This document shows positions 25,139-34,422 of a stretch of 45,896 nucleotides of DNA, piece by piece. The translations under genes were made by a program, and so were the position numbers. The DNA lies in assembly GCA_023701385.1 (NCBI GenBank), contig JAMPXC010000025.1, positions 1 to 45,896 of the forward strand. The letters are read 5' to 3'. Source of the stretch: Pseudobdellovibrio sp. (GTDB lineage: Bacteria; Bdellovibrionota; Bdellovibrionia; Bdellovibrionales; Bdellovibrionaceae). The notes under the pieces were generated by a model that was not told the origin of the DNA, searched no databases, and worked only from the letters and a program-made list of their open reading frames with translations. Numbering within the stretch: position 1 is the stretch's first letter; each line of letters begins with the position of its first letter.

Positions 25139-26848
25139 ATGTCGAAGCTTGGGGAAATTCTAACACGTCAAGGTCTGATCCGTCCGGATCAGTTGCAAGC
25201 TGCATTGGCCGAAGCAGCTAAGACAAAAGCTCGACTTGGTTCTGTTATCGTTAACACCGGAATTTTAAAAGATTCACAAATTCTTCGGGCCTTAGAAAAA
25301 CAATATGGAATTCCCGGTGTAGATTTAAGTCAAATTGAAATTGAATCGTCAGCCTTATCACTTGTGCCACGCGAGTTCTGTGACAAGAACAATGTTATTC
25401 CTGTATCCAAGGCGGGAACTACTCTTGTGGTGGCCTTTGCAGACCCTGCAAACATCGAGATTCGTGACCAAATCCGTTTCTTAACAAAGTGTAAAGTTCA
25501 ACCTGTTCTGGCAACCGATGTTTCGATCGCTGCGGCGATTGAAAAGTTCTACGGAGCTTTTAAACAGAACGAACAGCAGTTCAGCGAAGATGAAACTTTA
25601 GGTGGCGATGTTGATGACATCGACATGAAGAGCACTTCGACTGAAGTGAGTGAAGAAGCCGATAGTAAAATCGGTTCAGCGCCTATCGTAAAATTCGTGA
25701 ATGGTATTTTGATTGAAGCGATGCGAAGACGCGCCTCAGATATTCACTTAGAACCTTACGAGAAAAATTTCCGTGTACGTTTTCGTATCGACGGTTCATT
25801 GTTAGAAGTGGCGGCTCCTGCGGCATCTTCAGGGCCGGCGATTGCGGCCCGTATTAAAATTATGTCTAAAATGGATATTGCTGAAAAGCGCCGACCCCAA
25901 GACGGCCGTTTAAAAATCAATATCGCCAAAGAAAATAAAGAGATGGATTTTCGTGTGAACACTGTTCCGACCATGTGGGGCGAGAAAGTGGTTATGCGTC
26001 TTCTAGATAAATCGAATCTTCAGCTTGATATGACCAAACTTGGTTTTGAAGAAGATGATTTAAAACTATTCAAAAATTGTGTGAACCTTCCACAAGGGAT
26101 GGTGTTGATCACGGGTCCTACGGGTTCCGGTAAGACCACCACAATTTACTCGGCGTTAGCTGAATTAAATAAAGCCGATGTGAATATTTCCACAGCGGAA
26201 GACCCTATCGAGTTCAACCTTGAAGGGATTAATCAGGTTCAGATGAATCCTGATATTGATTTAAATTTCAGTTCCGCACTTCGCGCGTTCTTACGTCAAG
26301 ATCCAGACATCATCATGGTGGGTGAGATTCGTGACTTAGAAACGGCAGAGATTGCGTTCAAAGCGGCCTCTACAGGTCACTTAGTTTTAAGTACTCTTCA
26401 TACAAACGATGCCCCTTCGACAGTTGTTCGTTTGACTGAAATGGGTGTGGCCCCGTACTTAATTTCTTCGACAGTGAACTTGATCGTAGCCCAGCGTCTT
26501 GTGGGTAAAATTTGTGACCAGTGTAAAGAACCGATTCAAGTTCCTGAAACAACACTGTTAAATTTGGGTGTGAGCAAAGCCGATATTCCAAGATTTCAAT
26601 TAATGCGCGGGCGTGGTTGTTCGAACTGTAATAACACGGGTATTCGTGGCCGTTTAGCGATTTACGAATTAATGCCGGTCACCGGACAAATCAAAGACGC
26701 GATTTTACGAAATGCTTCGGCAGCAGAGCTGCGTAAGTTAACTAAAGAGTTAGGCTTTCGTACGTTACGTCGAAGCGGTTTGTTAAAATTAGCCCGAGGA
26801 CAAACAACAATTGATGAAGTTTTAAATACATCTGTGAGAGACGACTAG
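25139..26848 (+). CDS. pilB: PilB/GspE-type pilus assembly ATPase
   Basis: The 569-residue ATPase has an MshEN-type N-terminal domain (MSKLGEILTRQGLIRPDQLQ onwards) and the type II/IV secretion ATPase core: Walker A GPTGSGKTTT near residue 325, an Asp box, Walker B IIMVGEIRDLETAEIA and a His box LVLSTLHTND. A four-cysteine zinc site follows (CDQCK and CSNC, near 460-500). It powers extension of type IV pili from the cytoplasmic face. It heads a pilB, pilT-like, pilC, pilS, pilR run, the standard order in Myxococcus and Bdellovibrio. Confidence 0.95.
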   Translation: MSKLGEILTRQGLIRPDQLQAALAEAAKTKARLGSVIVNTGILKDSQILRALEKQYGIPGVDLSQIEIESSALSLVPREFCDKNNVIPVSKAGTTLVVAFADPANIEIRDQIRFLTKCKVQPVLATDVSIAAAIEKFYGAFKQNEQQFSEDETLGGDVDDIDMKSTSTEVSEEADSKIGSAPIVKFVNGILIEAMRRRASDIHLEPYEKNFRVRFRIDGSLLEVAAPAASSGPAIAARIKIMSKMDIAEKRRPQDGRLKINIAKENKEMDFRVNTVPTMWGEKVVMRLLDKSNLQLDMTKLGFEEDDLKLFKNCVNLPQGMVLITGPTGSGKTTTIYSALAELNKADVNISTAEDPIEFNLEGINQVQMNPDIDLNFSSALRAFLRQDPDIIMVGEIRDLETAEIAFKAASTGHLVLSTLHTNDAPSTVVRLTEMGVAPYLISSTVNLIVAQRLVGKICDQCKEPIQVPETTLLNLGVSKADIPRFQLMRGRGCSNCNNTGIRGRLAIYELMPVTGQIKDAILRNASAAELRKLTKELGFRTLRRSGLLKLARGQTTIDEVLNTSVRDD

Positions 26849-26861
26849 AGGATAAGGCAGC

Positions 26862-27881
26862 ATGATTGAAAAGATTTTAACCAAAGTAAGAGATGCTTCC
26901 GCTTTAGAGGTTCAGTTCAGGCTGGGTCATAAGACTATTGCGAAAGTAAAAAGTGAATGGCTGGAAATCGATAAAGAAAGTTTAGGCTTTTCTGAATGGG
27001 AAGACCTTAAAGATCTGTGCCTGCAAAACAATGATAAATTAACTTTAGAAACTAAAGGTTTTGTAAGAGGCGTTTACAAATCGTCGGATCAACAGTGGAT
27101 GTTTTCTTTCACCGAACACAAAGACTGTTTAAAAGCGTATTTTAGTGTTATTCCAAACTTTGAATTAAGCCAGTATATCCAGTCTCCGGTTTTCTGGGAT
27201 TCTCTAAAAAAAACAAGCGGGTTATTTATTGTAACGGGTCAGCGTGGCCAAGGTAAATCATCGCTTTTAAAAGATATTATTTCTGAAATTAAAAAAGATT
27301 CTCCGAAGTTGATTGCCGTTCACGGCAATTTTTCAACGCTTTCAATGTTAAATATTGATTCGTTAATTCACCTTTCTGAAGAAACTCTGACGTGGGAAGC
27401 GCATCACCCGATTTACGATGGTATCGATCAGTTCGTCGTTGATTTCAACAGTATCAAGAGTTGGGAAAAATGGATCAAACTTTGTGAAGAAGGCCGTTCA
27501 GTTTATTTAACGATCTCTGGTTTATCTGTAGAAAACTGCTTAGAGCAGATTATTTCACAAATCGGTTTTCAAACAAATTTAGCACGCCGGTTTTATCAGG
27601 TGCTAAACAGCATTTGTTATCAAAAAGTGATCGGTATCAAAGAAGGCGCTGTTCACGAATTTTTCGTGGCGCAACCGGGTTTTAAAGAAGATTTATTTAA
27701 AATGTCTTTTGCTGATTTTAAAAAGCAGCATGAAGGCGAAGCTTTCAAAAAATATTTCCAAAGTTTAAACCAATCAATCATTCAGGCCTTAGTGCGCCGA
27801 CGTATTGATGTGAAATCGGCGTTTGCAACATCTGATGCACCAGATGATTTAGATACACAGTTAAAGAGAATGGGGTTGTAG
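26862..27881 (+). CDS. Degenerate PilT-like ATPase
   Basis: This 339-residue protein occupies the place of pilT between pilB and pilC and has PilT-like length. Its sequence is strongly altered. The Walker A region reads GQRGQGKSS (residues 126-134), with the family Thr replaced by Ser. The Asp and Walker B boxes (PilT DPDVILVGEMRD) appear as YDGIDQFVVDFNSI with no GEMRD, and the His box (ATLHTN) appears as LTISGLS. ATP binding is possible, but the catalytic glutamate and histidines are missing, so hydrolysis is doubtful. It may modulate PilB or be a structural partner; a true PilT may lie elsewhere. The alignment is by eye. Confidence 0.6.
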   Translation: MIEKILTKVRDASALEVQFRLGHKTIAKVKSEWLEIDKESLGFSEWEDLKDLCLQNNDKLTLETKGFVRGVYKSSDQQWMFSFTEHKDCLKAYFSVIPNFELSQYIQSPVFWDSLKKTSGLFIVTGQRGQGKSSLLKDIISEIKKDSPKLIAVHGNFSTLSMLNIDSLIHLSEETLTWEAHHPIYDGIDQFVVDFNSIKSWEKWIKLCEEGRSVYLTISGLSVENCLEQIISQIGFQTNLARRFYQVLNSICYQKVIGIKEGAVHEFFVAQPGFKEDLFKMSFADFKKQHEGEAFKKYFQSLNQSIIQALVRRRIDVKSAFATSDAPDDLDTQLKRMGL

Positions 27882-27884
27882 AGC

Positions 27885-29120
27885 ATGGCTAAGTTTCAAT
27901 TCCAGGCCCGTTCGCTGAGCGGAAAAATTCAAACCGGCTATCTTGATGCCAAAGACGAATCTGAAGCAAAGGTTCGTCTGCGTGCTAAACAACTTATGCC
28001 GATGACTTTAAAAATCGTAGCCAATGCTCCTGGTAAAAAGAATGCTCATGATATCGGGGCACTCGGGGCGTTCTTTGCTCCGAAGGTAAAAACCAAAGAC
28101 TTACAAATTTTTACGCGTCAGTTTGCTACACTTATCAATTCGGGGATTCCGATTGTCGATGCGTTAAAAATTTTATCTGAATCAACTTCAGATAAATTAA
28201 TTAAAGAAGCCGTTTTGCAAATTAAAGCTTCGATTGAAACAGGTAAGAGATTATCAGACTCAATGAAGCAGTTTCCGCGCGTGTTTGATGATCTTTATTG
28301 TAATATGATCCGCGCCGGAGAAGAAGCCGGTATCATTGATGTGATCTTAAATCGTCTTTCCGTCTACTCTGAAAAAAATGAAAAGATTAAAAATCAGATC
28401 AAAGGGGCTATGGCGATGCCGATTGTGATCATTATTGCTGCGATTGTCGTAATTTCCGGTATTATCGTTTTCATTATTCCAAAGTTTCAAGAATTATATA
28501 AAGGTAGTGGTAAAGAGCTTCCGGGATTAACACAAATGTTAATCAATACGTCAGATGCTTTACGTAACCACTGGCTGGGCATTTTTATCGGGATCTTTGT
28601 AGCTGTTTATTTTATTATCAGCTTTTTCGCCAGCAAAGAAGGGCGCCAGGCTTTAGATAAATTTTTAATTAATGCTCCGGTGATAGGTGATGTGGTTCAA
28701 AAAGCATCGGTGGCACGTTTATCGCGTACGATGTCAACTTTACTGTCATCAGGTATCAGTATGCTTGAGTCGATTGATATCGCGGCAAATACAGCGGGTA
28801 ATTTCGTTATCGAAAACGCCTTAAAATCTTGTAAAGAATCAATTTCAGTCGGTCGTCCGTTTCATTTACCGTTATCACGTCAAAAAGAAATTCCGCAAAT
28901 GGTTTCGCAGATGGTGGCGATCGGTGAACAAACCGGTGCGCTTGATGCGATGTTAGGTAAGATTGCTGATTTCTACGAAGATGAAGTTGAAAATGCCATT
29001 CGCGCGATGACATCACTTATCGAGCCGGTATTGATGATCGTATTAGGTGGAATTATCGGTTTCATTCTAGTCGCGATGTACTTACCAGTATTCCAAATGG
29101 GAGACACAGTTGTTCAATAG
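27885..29120 (+). CDS. pilC: PilC inner-membrane pilus platform protein
   Basis: The 411-residue protein has two T2SSF domains (about residues 70-190 and 270-395), each followed by membrane helices: KGAMAMPIVIIIAAIVVISG near 175, HWLGIFIGIFVAVYFI near 230 and LIEPVLMIVLGGIIGFILVAM near 380. The motifs FTRQFATLINSGIPIVDAL and LSRTMSTLLSSGISMLESI mark the start of the two repeats. PilC is the membrane platform on which PilB acts to assemble the pilus. The gene lies 3 bases after the PilT-like gene and overlaps pilS by 11 bases. Confidence 0.94.
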   Translation: MAKFQFQARSLSGKIQTGYLDAKDESEAKVRLRAKQLMPMTLKIVANAPGKKNAHDIGALGAFFAPKVKTKDLQIFTRQFATLINSGIPIVDALKILSESTSDKLIKEAVLQIKASIETGKRLSDSMKQFPRVFDDLYCNMIRAGEEAGIIDVILNRLSVYSEKNEKIKNQIKGAMAMPIVIIIAAIVVISGIIVFIIPKFQELYKGSGKELPGLTQMLINTSDALRNHWLGIFIGIFVAVYFIISFFASKEGRQALDKFLINAPVIGDVVQKASVARLSRTMSTLLSSGISMLESIDIAANTAGNFVIENALKSCKESISVGRPFHLPLSRQKEIPQMVSQMVAIGEQTGALDAMLGKIADFYEDEVENAIRAMTSLIEPVLMIVLGGIIGFILVAMYLPVFQMGDTVVQ

Positions 29121-30642
29121 TACGAAGATCGAACAGTATTTTACTTCATTATCAGCTCGCGACTGGCGGGCTGTGGTACTGTTCTTTTATAGCGTGTTAT
29201 TTCAACTGGCGATTTTATCGCAAACGCCATTTATTCAGGTGGGTTTTTTAATTCACTTTTACGGCGCAGTACTGCTGTTTTTTGCACATCACCTTTTACT
29301 GTATTTTACCAACAGTAAAAATCATGTGCTTTCGTTTATGTTTGATTTTGCGATTCTATTTTACTTGATGGCTCAACATTCGGTGCTATCAAGTTTTAAC
29401 TTAATCGTATTATTAATTCTTTTGTTTATTGCTGGTTCTGAGCTTTCTAAAACATCGTCGTTAGTTTTAACGATGTTTAGTTCGGTTTGTCTGTCGTTGG
29501 TTAATTTACTTTCAATTCGCTGGGAAGGTATTCAGAACTTATTTACTTTAGTGTTATTTAATTTTTCGTTTGTGACTGTGTCTATAATTTCGCAACAGTT
29601 TCGTGTACAACTTAAAGACCTTCACAGTGAATTAACAACGGTGACGAAAAAATTAAGATCAAGAGAAGAATTCTCTGAAATCTTAATCCAACAAATGCCG
29701 ACGGGTCTTACAGCTTTTAATCAAAGTCATGATTTACTATTTGCCAATAAAAATTTAACTGATCGTTTGAATCTTTCAGTGAATGATTTACGTACGATCT
29801 TTACGCAGACGCAAGCGCGCGGGCAGGCCGAGTTTGCTTACTACAATCCACAGCTTCAAGAAAAGAAAATCTATGAAGTAAACCAAGCCAGCTACGAAGA
29901 TGTTTATTTAAATGAAACAGTGAATTTAATGATGTTAAAAGATGTGACTGAAGTAAAACATTTGCAAGATCAAATGCGCCAACGTGAAAAGCTGGCGGCG
30001 ATTGGCCAGTTGGCTGCAGGTATTGCCCATGAAATCAGAAATCCATTAGCAGGGATCAGCGGCAGTATTCAGTTACTTTCAACAGATGCTAAAAACCCAG
30101 ATGATCAAAAGCTCATGAAGATCATCTTAAAAGAGATTGATCGTTTAAATAACTTAATCACTGAGTTTTTAGATTATTCAAAACCAGAATCACGTCCTGA
30201 TCAAAAAATCGATTTGGCTCTGGTTATGAACGACGTGATTCAAAATATTAAGGCAAGTCCACATACCCCGAAAAACTTAAGCTTAGAGATTCAAGTGAAT
30301 TCGGCAATGATTCTGGGTTATGCTGATAAGTTAAAACAGGCATTTTTAAATATTTCGATGAATGCCGTGCAAGCGATGCTAAATAATGAAAATCCAAAAC
30401 TTGTTATTAAATTAGAAACTTTTGGTGATGAAGTTGTGCTTTCGATCAAAGATAACGGAAGCGGGATGCCAGAAGAAGTTAAGAAAAGAATTTTTGAACC
30501 ATTTTTTACGACAAAACCTAAAGGCACTGGCTTAGGGCTTGCTATCACACACAAGGTGCTTGAGTCACATCAAGCGCAGATGCAGATCCACAGTGAAATG
30601 GGCGTTGGAACAGAGTTTATTTTAAAATTTAAAAAAGCATAA
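29110..30642 (+). CDS. pilS: PilS-type membrane histidine kinase
   Basis: This 510-residue kinase has about six membrane helices in residues 20-170, a PAS domain at about 190-280 (EILIQQMPTGLTAFNQSHDLL), and a kinase core with the phospho-His in AAGIAHEIRNPLAGISGS (about residue 305) and an ATPase domain ending in GTGLGLAITHKVLE. The six-helix N-terminus is the PilS form, which in Pseudomonas and Myxococcus senses pilin levels in the membrane. The adjacent pilR gene is its partner. No pilA gene is present in the window, although pilin genes usually follow pilR. Confidence 0.9.
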   Translation: MFNSTKIEQYFTSLSARDWRAVVLFFYSVLFQLAILSQTPFIQVGFLIHFYGAVLLFFAHHLLLYFTNSKNHVLSFMFDFAILFYLMAQHSVLSSFNLIVLLILLFIAGSELSKTSSLVLTMFSSVCLSLVNLLSIRWEGIQNLFTLVLFNFSFVTVSIISQQFRVQLKDLHSELTTVTKKLRSREEFSEILIQQMPTGLTAFNQSHDLLFANKNLTDRLNLSVNDLRTIFTQTQARGQAEFAYYNPQLQEKKIYEVNQASYEDVYLNETVNLMMLKDVTEVKHLQDQMRQREKLAAIGQLAAGIAHEIRNPLAGISGSIQLLSTDAKNPDDQKLMKIILKEIDRLNNLITEFLDYSKPESRPDQKIDLALVMNDVIQNIKASPHTPKNLSLEIQVNSAMILGYADKLKQAFLNISMNAVQAMLNNENPKLVIKLETFGDEVVLSIKDNGSGMPEEVKKRIFEPFFTTKPKGTGLGLAITHKVLESHQAQMQIHSEMGVGTEFILKFKKA

Positions 30643-30666
30643 GGTTATATAAACAACAGGAGATGT

Positions 30667-30681
30667 CGCGCTGAAAGCGCG
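30667..30681 (+). promoter_or_regulatory. Hairpin just upstream of the pilR ribosome site
   Basis: CGCGCT-GAA-AGCGCG forms a perfect 6-base stem one base before the AGGAG ribosome site (30683-30687) of pilR. It could set the relative expression of pilR and pilS or protect a processed end. A four-codon frame (ATG at 30663) overlaps it. Confidence 0.35.
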
Positions 30682-30693
30682 CAGGAGCAGCAC

Positions 30694-32100
30694 ATGAAAT
30701 CACGTATTTTAGTAGTAGATGACGAAGAATCGATCAGAGAGTTCCTCGAGATCATGCTAAAAAAAGAAGGCTACGAAGTTACGACGGCTGAAGACGGAGC
30801 TAAAGCCAGAGACATTTTAACGAAAAAATCATTTGATATGATTATTTCGGATATGCAAATGCCAAATCTAACAGGTATTGAATTACTTCGCCATGTTCGC
30901 GAAAGTTATCCTGATATCGTGTTCATGATCATTACAGCTTTCGGTACTACTGAAACGGCTGTAGAAGCGATGAAGTTAGGCGCTTATGACTATTTAACGA
31001 AGCCATTTAAAATCGACGAAGTTCGTTTAAATATCGCCAACGCTTTAAGATCTAAAAACTTAGAAACTGAAGTGCGCGTTCTTAAAAAAGAATTAGTTAA
31101 AGAATACTCGTTTCAAAACATGGTGGGTAATTCAGATGCTATGCACTCTGTGTTTAACTTAATTCAACGTGTATCACAGGCGCCAACAAACGTATTAATC
31201 ACGGGCGAATCTGGTACCGGTAAAGAGGTTATCGCTAAGGCTATTCACTACAATGGCCCTTTAAAAGATAAACCATTCGTTACAGTAAACTGTGGTGCGA
31301 TTCCTGAAAACTTAATGGAATCAGAAATGTTCGGTCATAAAAAAGGATCGTTCACGGGTGCTATCGCTGATAAAGCCGGTCTATTTGAAGTGGCTGACGG
31401 CGGTACATTATTCTTAGATGAGGTGGGTGAGTTACCTGCTTCAATTCAGGTTAAATTACTTCGTGCGATTCAAGAGCGTATCATTCGCCGTGTAGGTGCG
31501 ACAGATGATATGAAAGTTGAAGTGCGTATCATTGCTGCGACAAACAGAAATCTTGAAGAGATGGTTTCTAAAAACACATTCCGCCAAGATTTGTTTTACC
31601 GTTTAAATGTTATCAACATTAAATCGCCGCCATTACGTGACCGCTCTGAAGATATTCCGCTATTAGCGAATCACTTCTTACGTAAATACAACGATAAGCT
31701 TTCTAAGCAAATCCAAAGCATTTCAGTTGAAGCTATGGATATCTTAAAAAAATATAATTATCCAGGTAACGTGCGTGAGTTAGAAAATATGATCGAACGT
31801 ACGGTGGCTTTAGAAGCAGGTTCTACGATCTTGCCTGAGTCATTACCACCAATGGTGAATACACCATCCGGTCGCAAAATGGCTTCATCAAATGAAATCG
31901 AAATCGGTGATGAGGGGTTAGATCTTGATAAGGTGATTGGCCAAATCGAGAAAGAATTATTAATCAAAGCGATTCACGCTTCAAACGGTGTGAAGAAAAA
32001 AGCTGCGAAGTTATTAAAGATTTCATTCCGCTCAATGCGCTACCGTGTAGAGAAATATTCTCTAGGCGTAATGGGTGACGATGAAATGGATGATGAATAG
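30694..32100 (+). CDS. pilR: PilR-type sigma-54-dependent response regulator
   Basis: The 468-residue regulator has a receiver domain (Asp about 53 in MIISDMQMPNLTG), an AAA+ domain (Walker A GESGTGKE, Walker B LFLDEVGEL) and a C-terminal Fis-type helix-turn-helix (KKKAAKLLKISFRSMRYRVEKY). The sigma-54 contact loop reads GSFTGA rather than the usual GAFTGA. This conservative change leaves the key Phe-Thr-Gly-Ala intact. It is the likely target of PilS and controls pilin and other type IV pilus genes. The ribosome site is AGGAG, 6 bases before ATG. Its last bases overlap the start of the MipA gene. Confidence 0.92.
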   Translation: MKSRILVVDDEESIREFLEIMLKKEGYEVTTAEDGAKARDILTKKSFDMIISDMQMPNLTGIELLRHVRESYPDIVFMIITAFGTTETAVEAMKLGAYDYLTKPFKIDEVRLNIANALRSKNLETEVRVLKKELVKEYSFQNMVGNSDAMHSVFNLIQRVSQAPTNVLITGESGTGKEVIAKAIHYNGPLKDKPFVTVNCGAIPENLMESEMFGHKKGSFTGAIADKAGLFEVADGGTLFLDEVGELPASIQVKLLRAIQERIIRRVGATDDMKVEVRIIAATNRNLEEMVSKNTFRQDLFYRLNVINIKSPPLRDRSEDIPLLANHFLRKYNDKLSKQIQSISVEAMDILKKYNYPGNVRELENMIERTVALEAGSTILPESLPPMVNTPSGRKMASSNEIEIGDEGLDLDKVIGQIEKELLIKAIHASNGVKKKAAKLLKISFRSMRYRVEKYSLGVMGDDEMDDE

Positions 32101-32986
32101 TCATTATTTTAAAATCTTATTCTTAGTTCTATTTTTGGGCCCGCAGTTGCGGGCTCAAACTGTTGATCAGGACTTGATCAATATCATTGAAGTCGAAAAA
32201 AATATTCAGCTTAAAAAAGAAAAAGAGCCGACCTATTCAGAACTTGAAATAGGGATAGGGTATGGTTATGGCTCGATTGCCGATTATCCGGCCTCAGACG
32301 AGTATTCGCGCAAAAGTTTACTTTTACCGTTAGTTATCTATCGTGGTGATGTTCTTAAATCGGATCAAGAAGAGGGAACACGCGCTGAACTTTTTAAATC
32401 ACGCGAATTAGAAATTAATTTAAGTTTTGGGGCGCGTTTTAATAACGACAGCGACGGAAACAAAGCCCGGATTGGAATGCCGGATTTAAATTATATTTTT
32501 GAAACAGGGCCAAGTCTTAGTTACAAACTTTGGAAAGCGCCCAAAGTAAGCTCGTTAACGCTGCAAATTCCGTTAAGATTAACCTTTGAGACCGATTTTA
32601 AGGCCACAGAATTTTTAGGTTTAGTGTTTGAACCCGAATTAAGGTTTCAAAAATTTAATTTTTTAGTGCCGAATTTGTCAACGATCACTTCTTTGTCTGT
32701 GGAATTTTTCAATCAGCGCGTGGCAAATTACTACTATCAGGTGGAGAATCGGTACGCGACAGCAGATCGTCAGGCCTACGAGGCTAAGCCAGGGTTATCC
32801 ACATTGAGCATCGGACAGAACTTTCTATATGAGTATAATCGTTTTAACTTAATTTTCGGAGCTACTTACAGTTACTACGGTCGCTCCGAGAATGTGGAGT
32901 CGCCACTTTTTAAAAGTGATGCCAACACCTCAGTGTTTGCAGCCGTTGCGTGGTTTTTCTACCAACGCACTACAGAGCGCCAATAA
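32090..32986 (+). CDS. MipA/OmpV-family outer membrane protein
   Basis: The protein is about 298 residues from the ATG at 32090 (an ATG at 32075 is possible but adds only MTMKW). A signal peptide (core YFKILFLVLFLG, cleavage after LRA) is followed by the MipA/OmpV beta barrel: LEIGIGYGYGSIADYPASDE, LPLVIYRGD and alternating strands to the end. MipA of E. coli scaffolds murein enzymes; most relatives have no assigned role. The gene overlaps the end of pilR, so it is co-transcribed with the pilus regulators and might respond to or assist pilus exit, which is speculation. Confidence 0.8.
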   Translation: MMNSHYFKILFLVLFLGPQLRAQTVDQDLINIIEVEKNIQLKKEKEPTYSELEIGIGYGYGSIADYPASDEYSRKSLLLPLVIYRGDVLKSDQEEGTRAELFKSRELEINLSFGARFNNDSDGNKARIGMPDLNYIFETGPSLSYKLWKAPKVSSLTLQIPLRLTFETDFKATEFLGLVFEPELRFQKFNFLVPNLSTITSLSVEFFNQRVANYYYQVENRYATADRQAYEAKPGLSTLSIGQNFLYEYNRFNLIFGATYSYYGRSENVESPLFKSDANTSVFAAVAWFFYQRTTERQ

Positions 32987-32995
32987 TTTAAAATA

Positions 32996-33025
32996 TTGCC
33001 TGCGTTAAAAAAGCCCGCCTATACT
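32996..33025 (+). promoter_or_regulatory. Candidate promoter of the YiiX-like gene
   Basis: TTGCCT (32996-33001), an 18-base spacer and TATACT (33020-33025) end 8 bases before the ATG at 33034. No ribosome site is present, so the transcript would be leaderless or nearly so. Confidence 0.45.
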
Positions 33026-33033
33026 TACCTTGT

Positions 33034-33642
33034 ATGAAGACTTTATTATGTTGTTTACTTCTGTTACCAAATTTAGCGCTGGCTAGCACAGCTGTAGAGA
33101 AACAGCTTGCTGAGGGCGATCTGATCTTTATTCATAGCCAAACGGAACAAGCTGCAGCGATTGCTGAATCTACGGGATCTCAGTGGACTCATGTGGGTGT
33201 GCTTGTAAAGAAATCTGACGAATGGCATGTGGCTGAAGCGGTAGGGCCGTTACAGGTGAATTCGCTCAAATCATTTATTGCTCGCAGTAAAGATCGTAAA
33301 TACAGAGTCATGCGCTTTAAATATTTCTCGCAAAAAATGGTGCCGCAGCTTTATGTGCAGCTTTATAAGTACAATCAGCCGTATGATGTCTTTTTTGAAT
33401 GGTCTGATGATCGCATCTACTGTAGCGAATTAACTTACAAAGTTTTTAAAGCTGTAACAGGGCATCCGATCGGTAAGTTGCAAAGAACAGGTGATCTAAA
33501 GCTTGATGGTCCCTACACAAAAAGACTTATCGAAGAGCGTTTAACAGCTATCGGTAAAGAACTTAATTTAGAAGAGCCTATTCTTACGCCGGTGGCACAA
33601 ACTGTCGATCCCAACATGACATTGATTGTAGAATCACTTTAA
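33034..33642 (+). CDS. YiiX-like permuted papain-fold hydrolase, secreted
   Basis: The 202-residue product has a short signal peptide (MKTLLCCLLLLPNLALA) and a permuted NlpC/P60-like domain of the YiiX/YebB group. The order is EGDLIFIHS, then SQWTHVGVLVK with the catalytic histidine (about residue 59) and RIYCSELTYKVF with the catalytic cysteine (about residue 130), reversed relative to classical NlpC/P60. Such enzymes cleave amide or ester bonds in the envelope, for example of lipids or peptidoglycan. It is monocistronic and its 3' end overlaps the convergent PaiB-like gene by 9 bases. Confidence 0.82.
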   Translation: MKTLLCCLLLLPNLALASTAVEKQLAEGDLIFIHSQTEQAAAIAESTGSQWTHVGVLVKKSDEWHVAEAVGPLQVNSLKSFIARSKDRKYRVMRFKYFSQKMVPQLYVQLYKYNQPYDVFFEWSDDRIYCSELTYKVFKAVTGHPIGKLQRTGDLKLDGPYTKRLIEERLTAIGKELNLEEPILTPVAQTVDPNMTLIVESL

Positions 33643-34239
33643 AAACCAATACAGCATTTCGCTTGTAAACGGGGCTTTACTCGTTTGCAAGAAGTCTTTA
33701 ACGGCCAGATAGTCTTCTGATTCACGATTTTGGCTTAATTTAAATTTTCCATCAATCTGAGTAACTTTAAAGCGCACACCCACAATCGCCTTAAGTAAAC
33801 CAAATTTAAATTTTTCCGGAAGATCGTAACTCCAATTTGTGTTGTTACGTTTTTCAAAAAACTCTACAGATGATTTCATCAGAGCATCAAGTCCAACAAC
33901 ATCATCAACCAGTTCAGCTTCTCCAGAGCATTCAATCGCCGTGTAATTCCAGGTCGGCACTTGGGGCGAAGTTTTATAAAGAGTCGGCGAAATATAACAA
34001 TCAGGCCCACGAAAGCTGATTAAAGCTTTTGTCTTTGTGAGCTCTTTCCACTGTGGGTTAGAGCGGGCCAGATGCGTGAGTAAATAAAGATCACATTCTT
34101 TTTGTTCGATCAAAAATGGCAGGTAACTTGTTTGTAAGTTGTTATTAGCAGTTGTGATGAGTGTTCCAAGGGGATACCTGCGGATAAACTCTAACTGTTT
34201 TTCTAAATCTTCGACTTTATAATGTTTGGGATTATACAT
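33634..34239 (-). CDS. PaiB-like FMN-binding split-barrel protein
   Basis: This 201-residue protein matches the PaiB (FMN_bind_2) family by length and by MYNPKHYKVED at the start, YPLGTLITT, SYLPFLI, LTHLARSNPQW and TWNYTAIECSGEAEL. These proteins fold like pyridoxamine-phosphate oxidase and bind FMN or haem; Bacillus PaiB represses sporulation and protease genes. The ATG has a ribosome site (GGAG) and overlaps the stop of an upstream acetyltransferase remnant. It is divergent from a MocR regulator, with a strong inverted repeat between them, so it is probably the controlled gene. Confidence 0.85.
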   Translation of the reverse strand: MYNPKHYKVEDLEKQLEFIRRYPLGTLITTANNNLQTSYLPFLIEQKECDLYLLTHLARSNPQWKELTKTKALISFRGPDCYISPTLYKTSPQVPTWNYTAIECSGEAELVDDVVGLDALMKSSVEFFEKRNNTNWSYDLPEKFKFGLLKAIVGVRFKVTQIDGKFKLSQNRESEDYLAVKDFLQTSKAPFTSEMLYWFLK

Positions 34240-34401
34240 ATTTCTCCAGGTATTGTTTGAGAGTTTTTTTACAGCTTGGCCATTCAGAATCTAAAATTGA
34301 ATAAACGCGGTAATCGCGCTTCCTGCCATCGGGTAAAAGGGGGGAGAGAGAAGATTTTCTGTTAAGTCATTTAAGTGCCAGATATCGTTAGTGTTTTTCA
34401 T
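34232..34401 (-). pseudogene. Remnant of a RimJ/RimL-type GNAT acetyltransferase
   Basis: A frame ending at the TAA at 34232-34234 encodes LPDGRKRDYRVYSILDSEWP and continues to a lysine-rich tail. This closely resembles the C-terminus of RimJ/RimL-type acetyltransferases (pattern PDG-x-x-RD-x-x-x-YSILDSEWP). Upstream, an ATG at 34399-34401 with a short frame is joined to it only through a frameshift at a run of six C bases. Most of the enzyme is missing, so this is a deletion remnant. Its stop overlaps the PaiB-like start (ATGTATAA), which shows that the two genes were once coupled, as an acetyltransferase-PaiB pair. Confidence 0.5.
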
Positions 34402-34422
34402 AGGTTTATGATATTTAATAAA

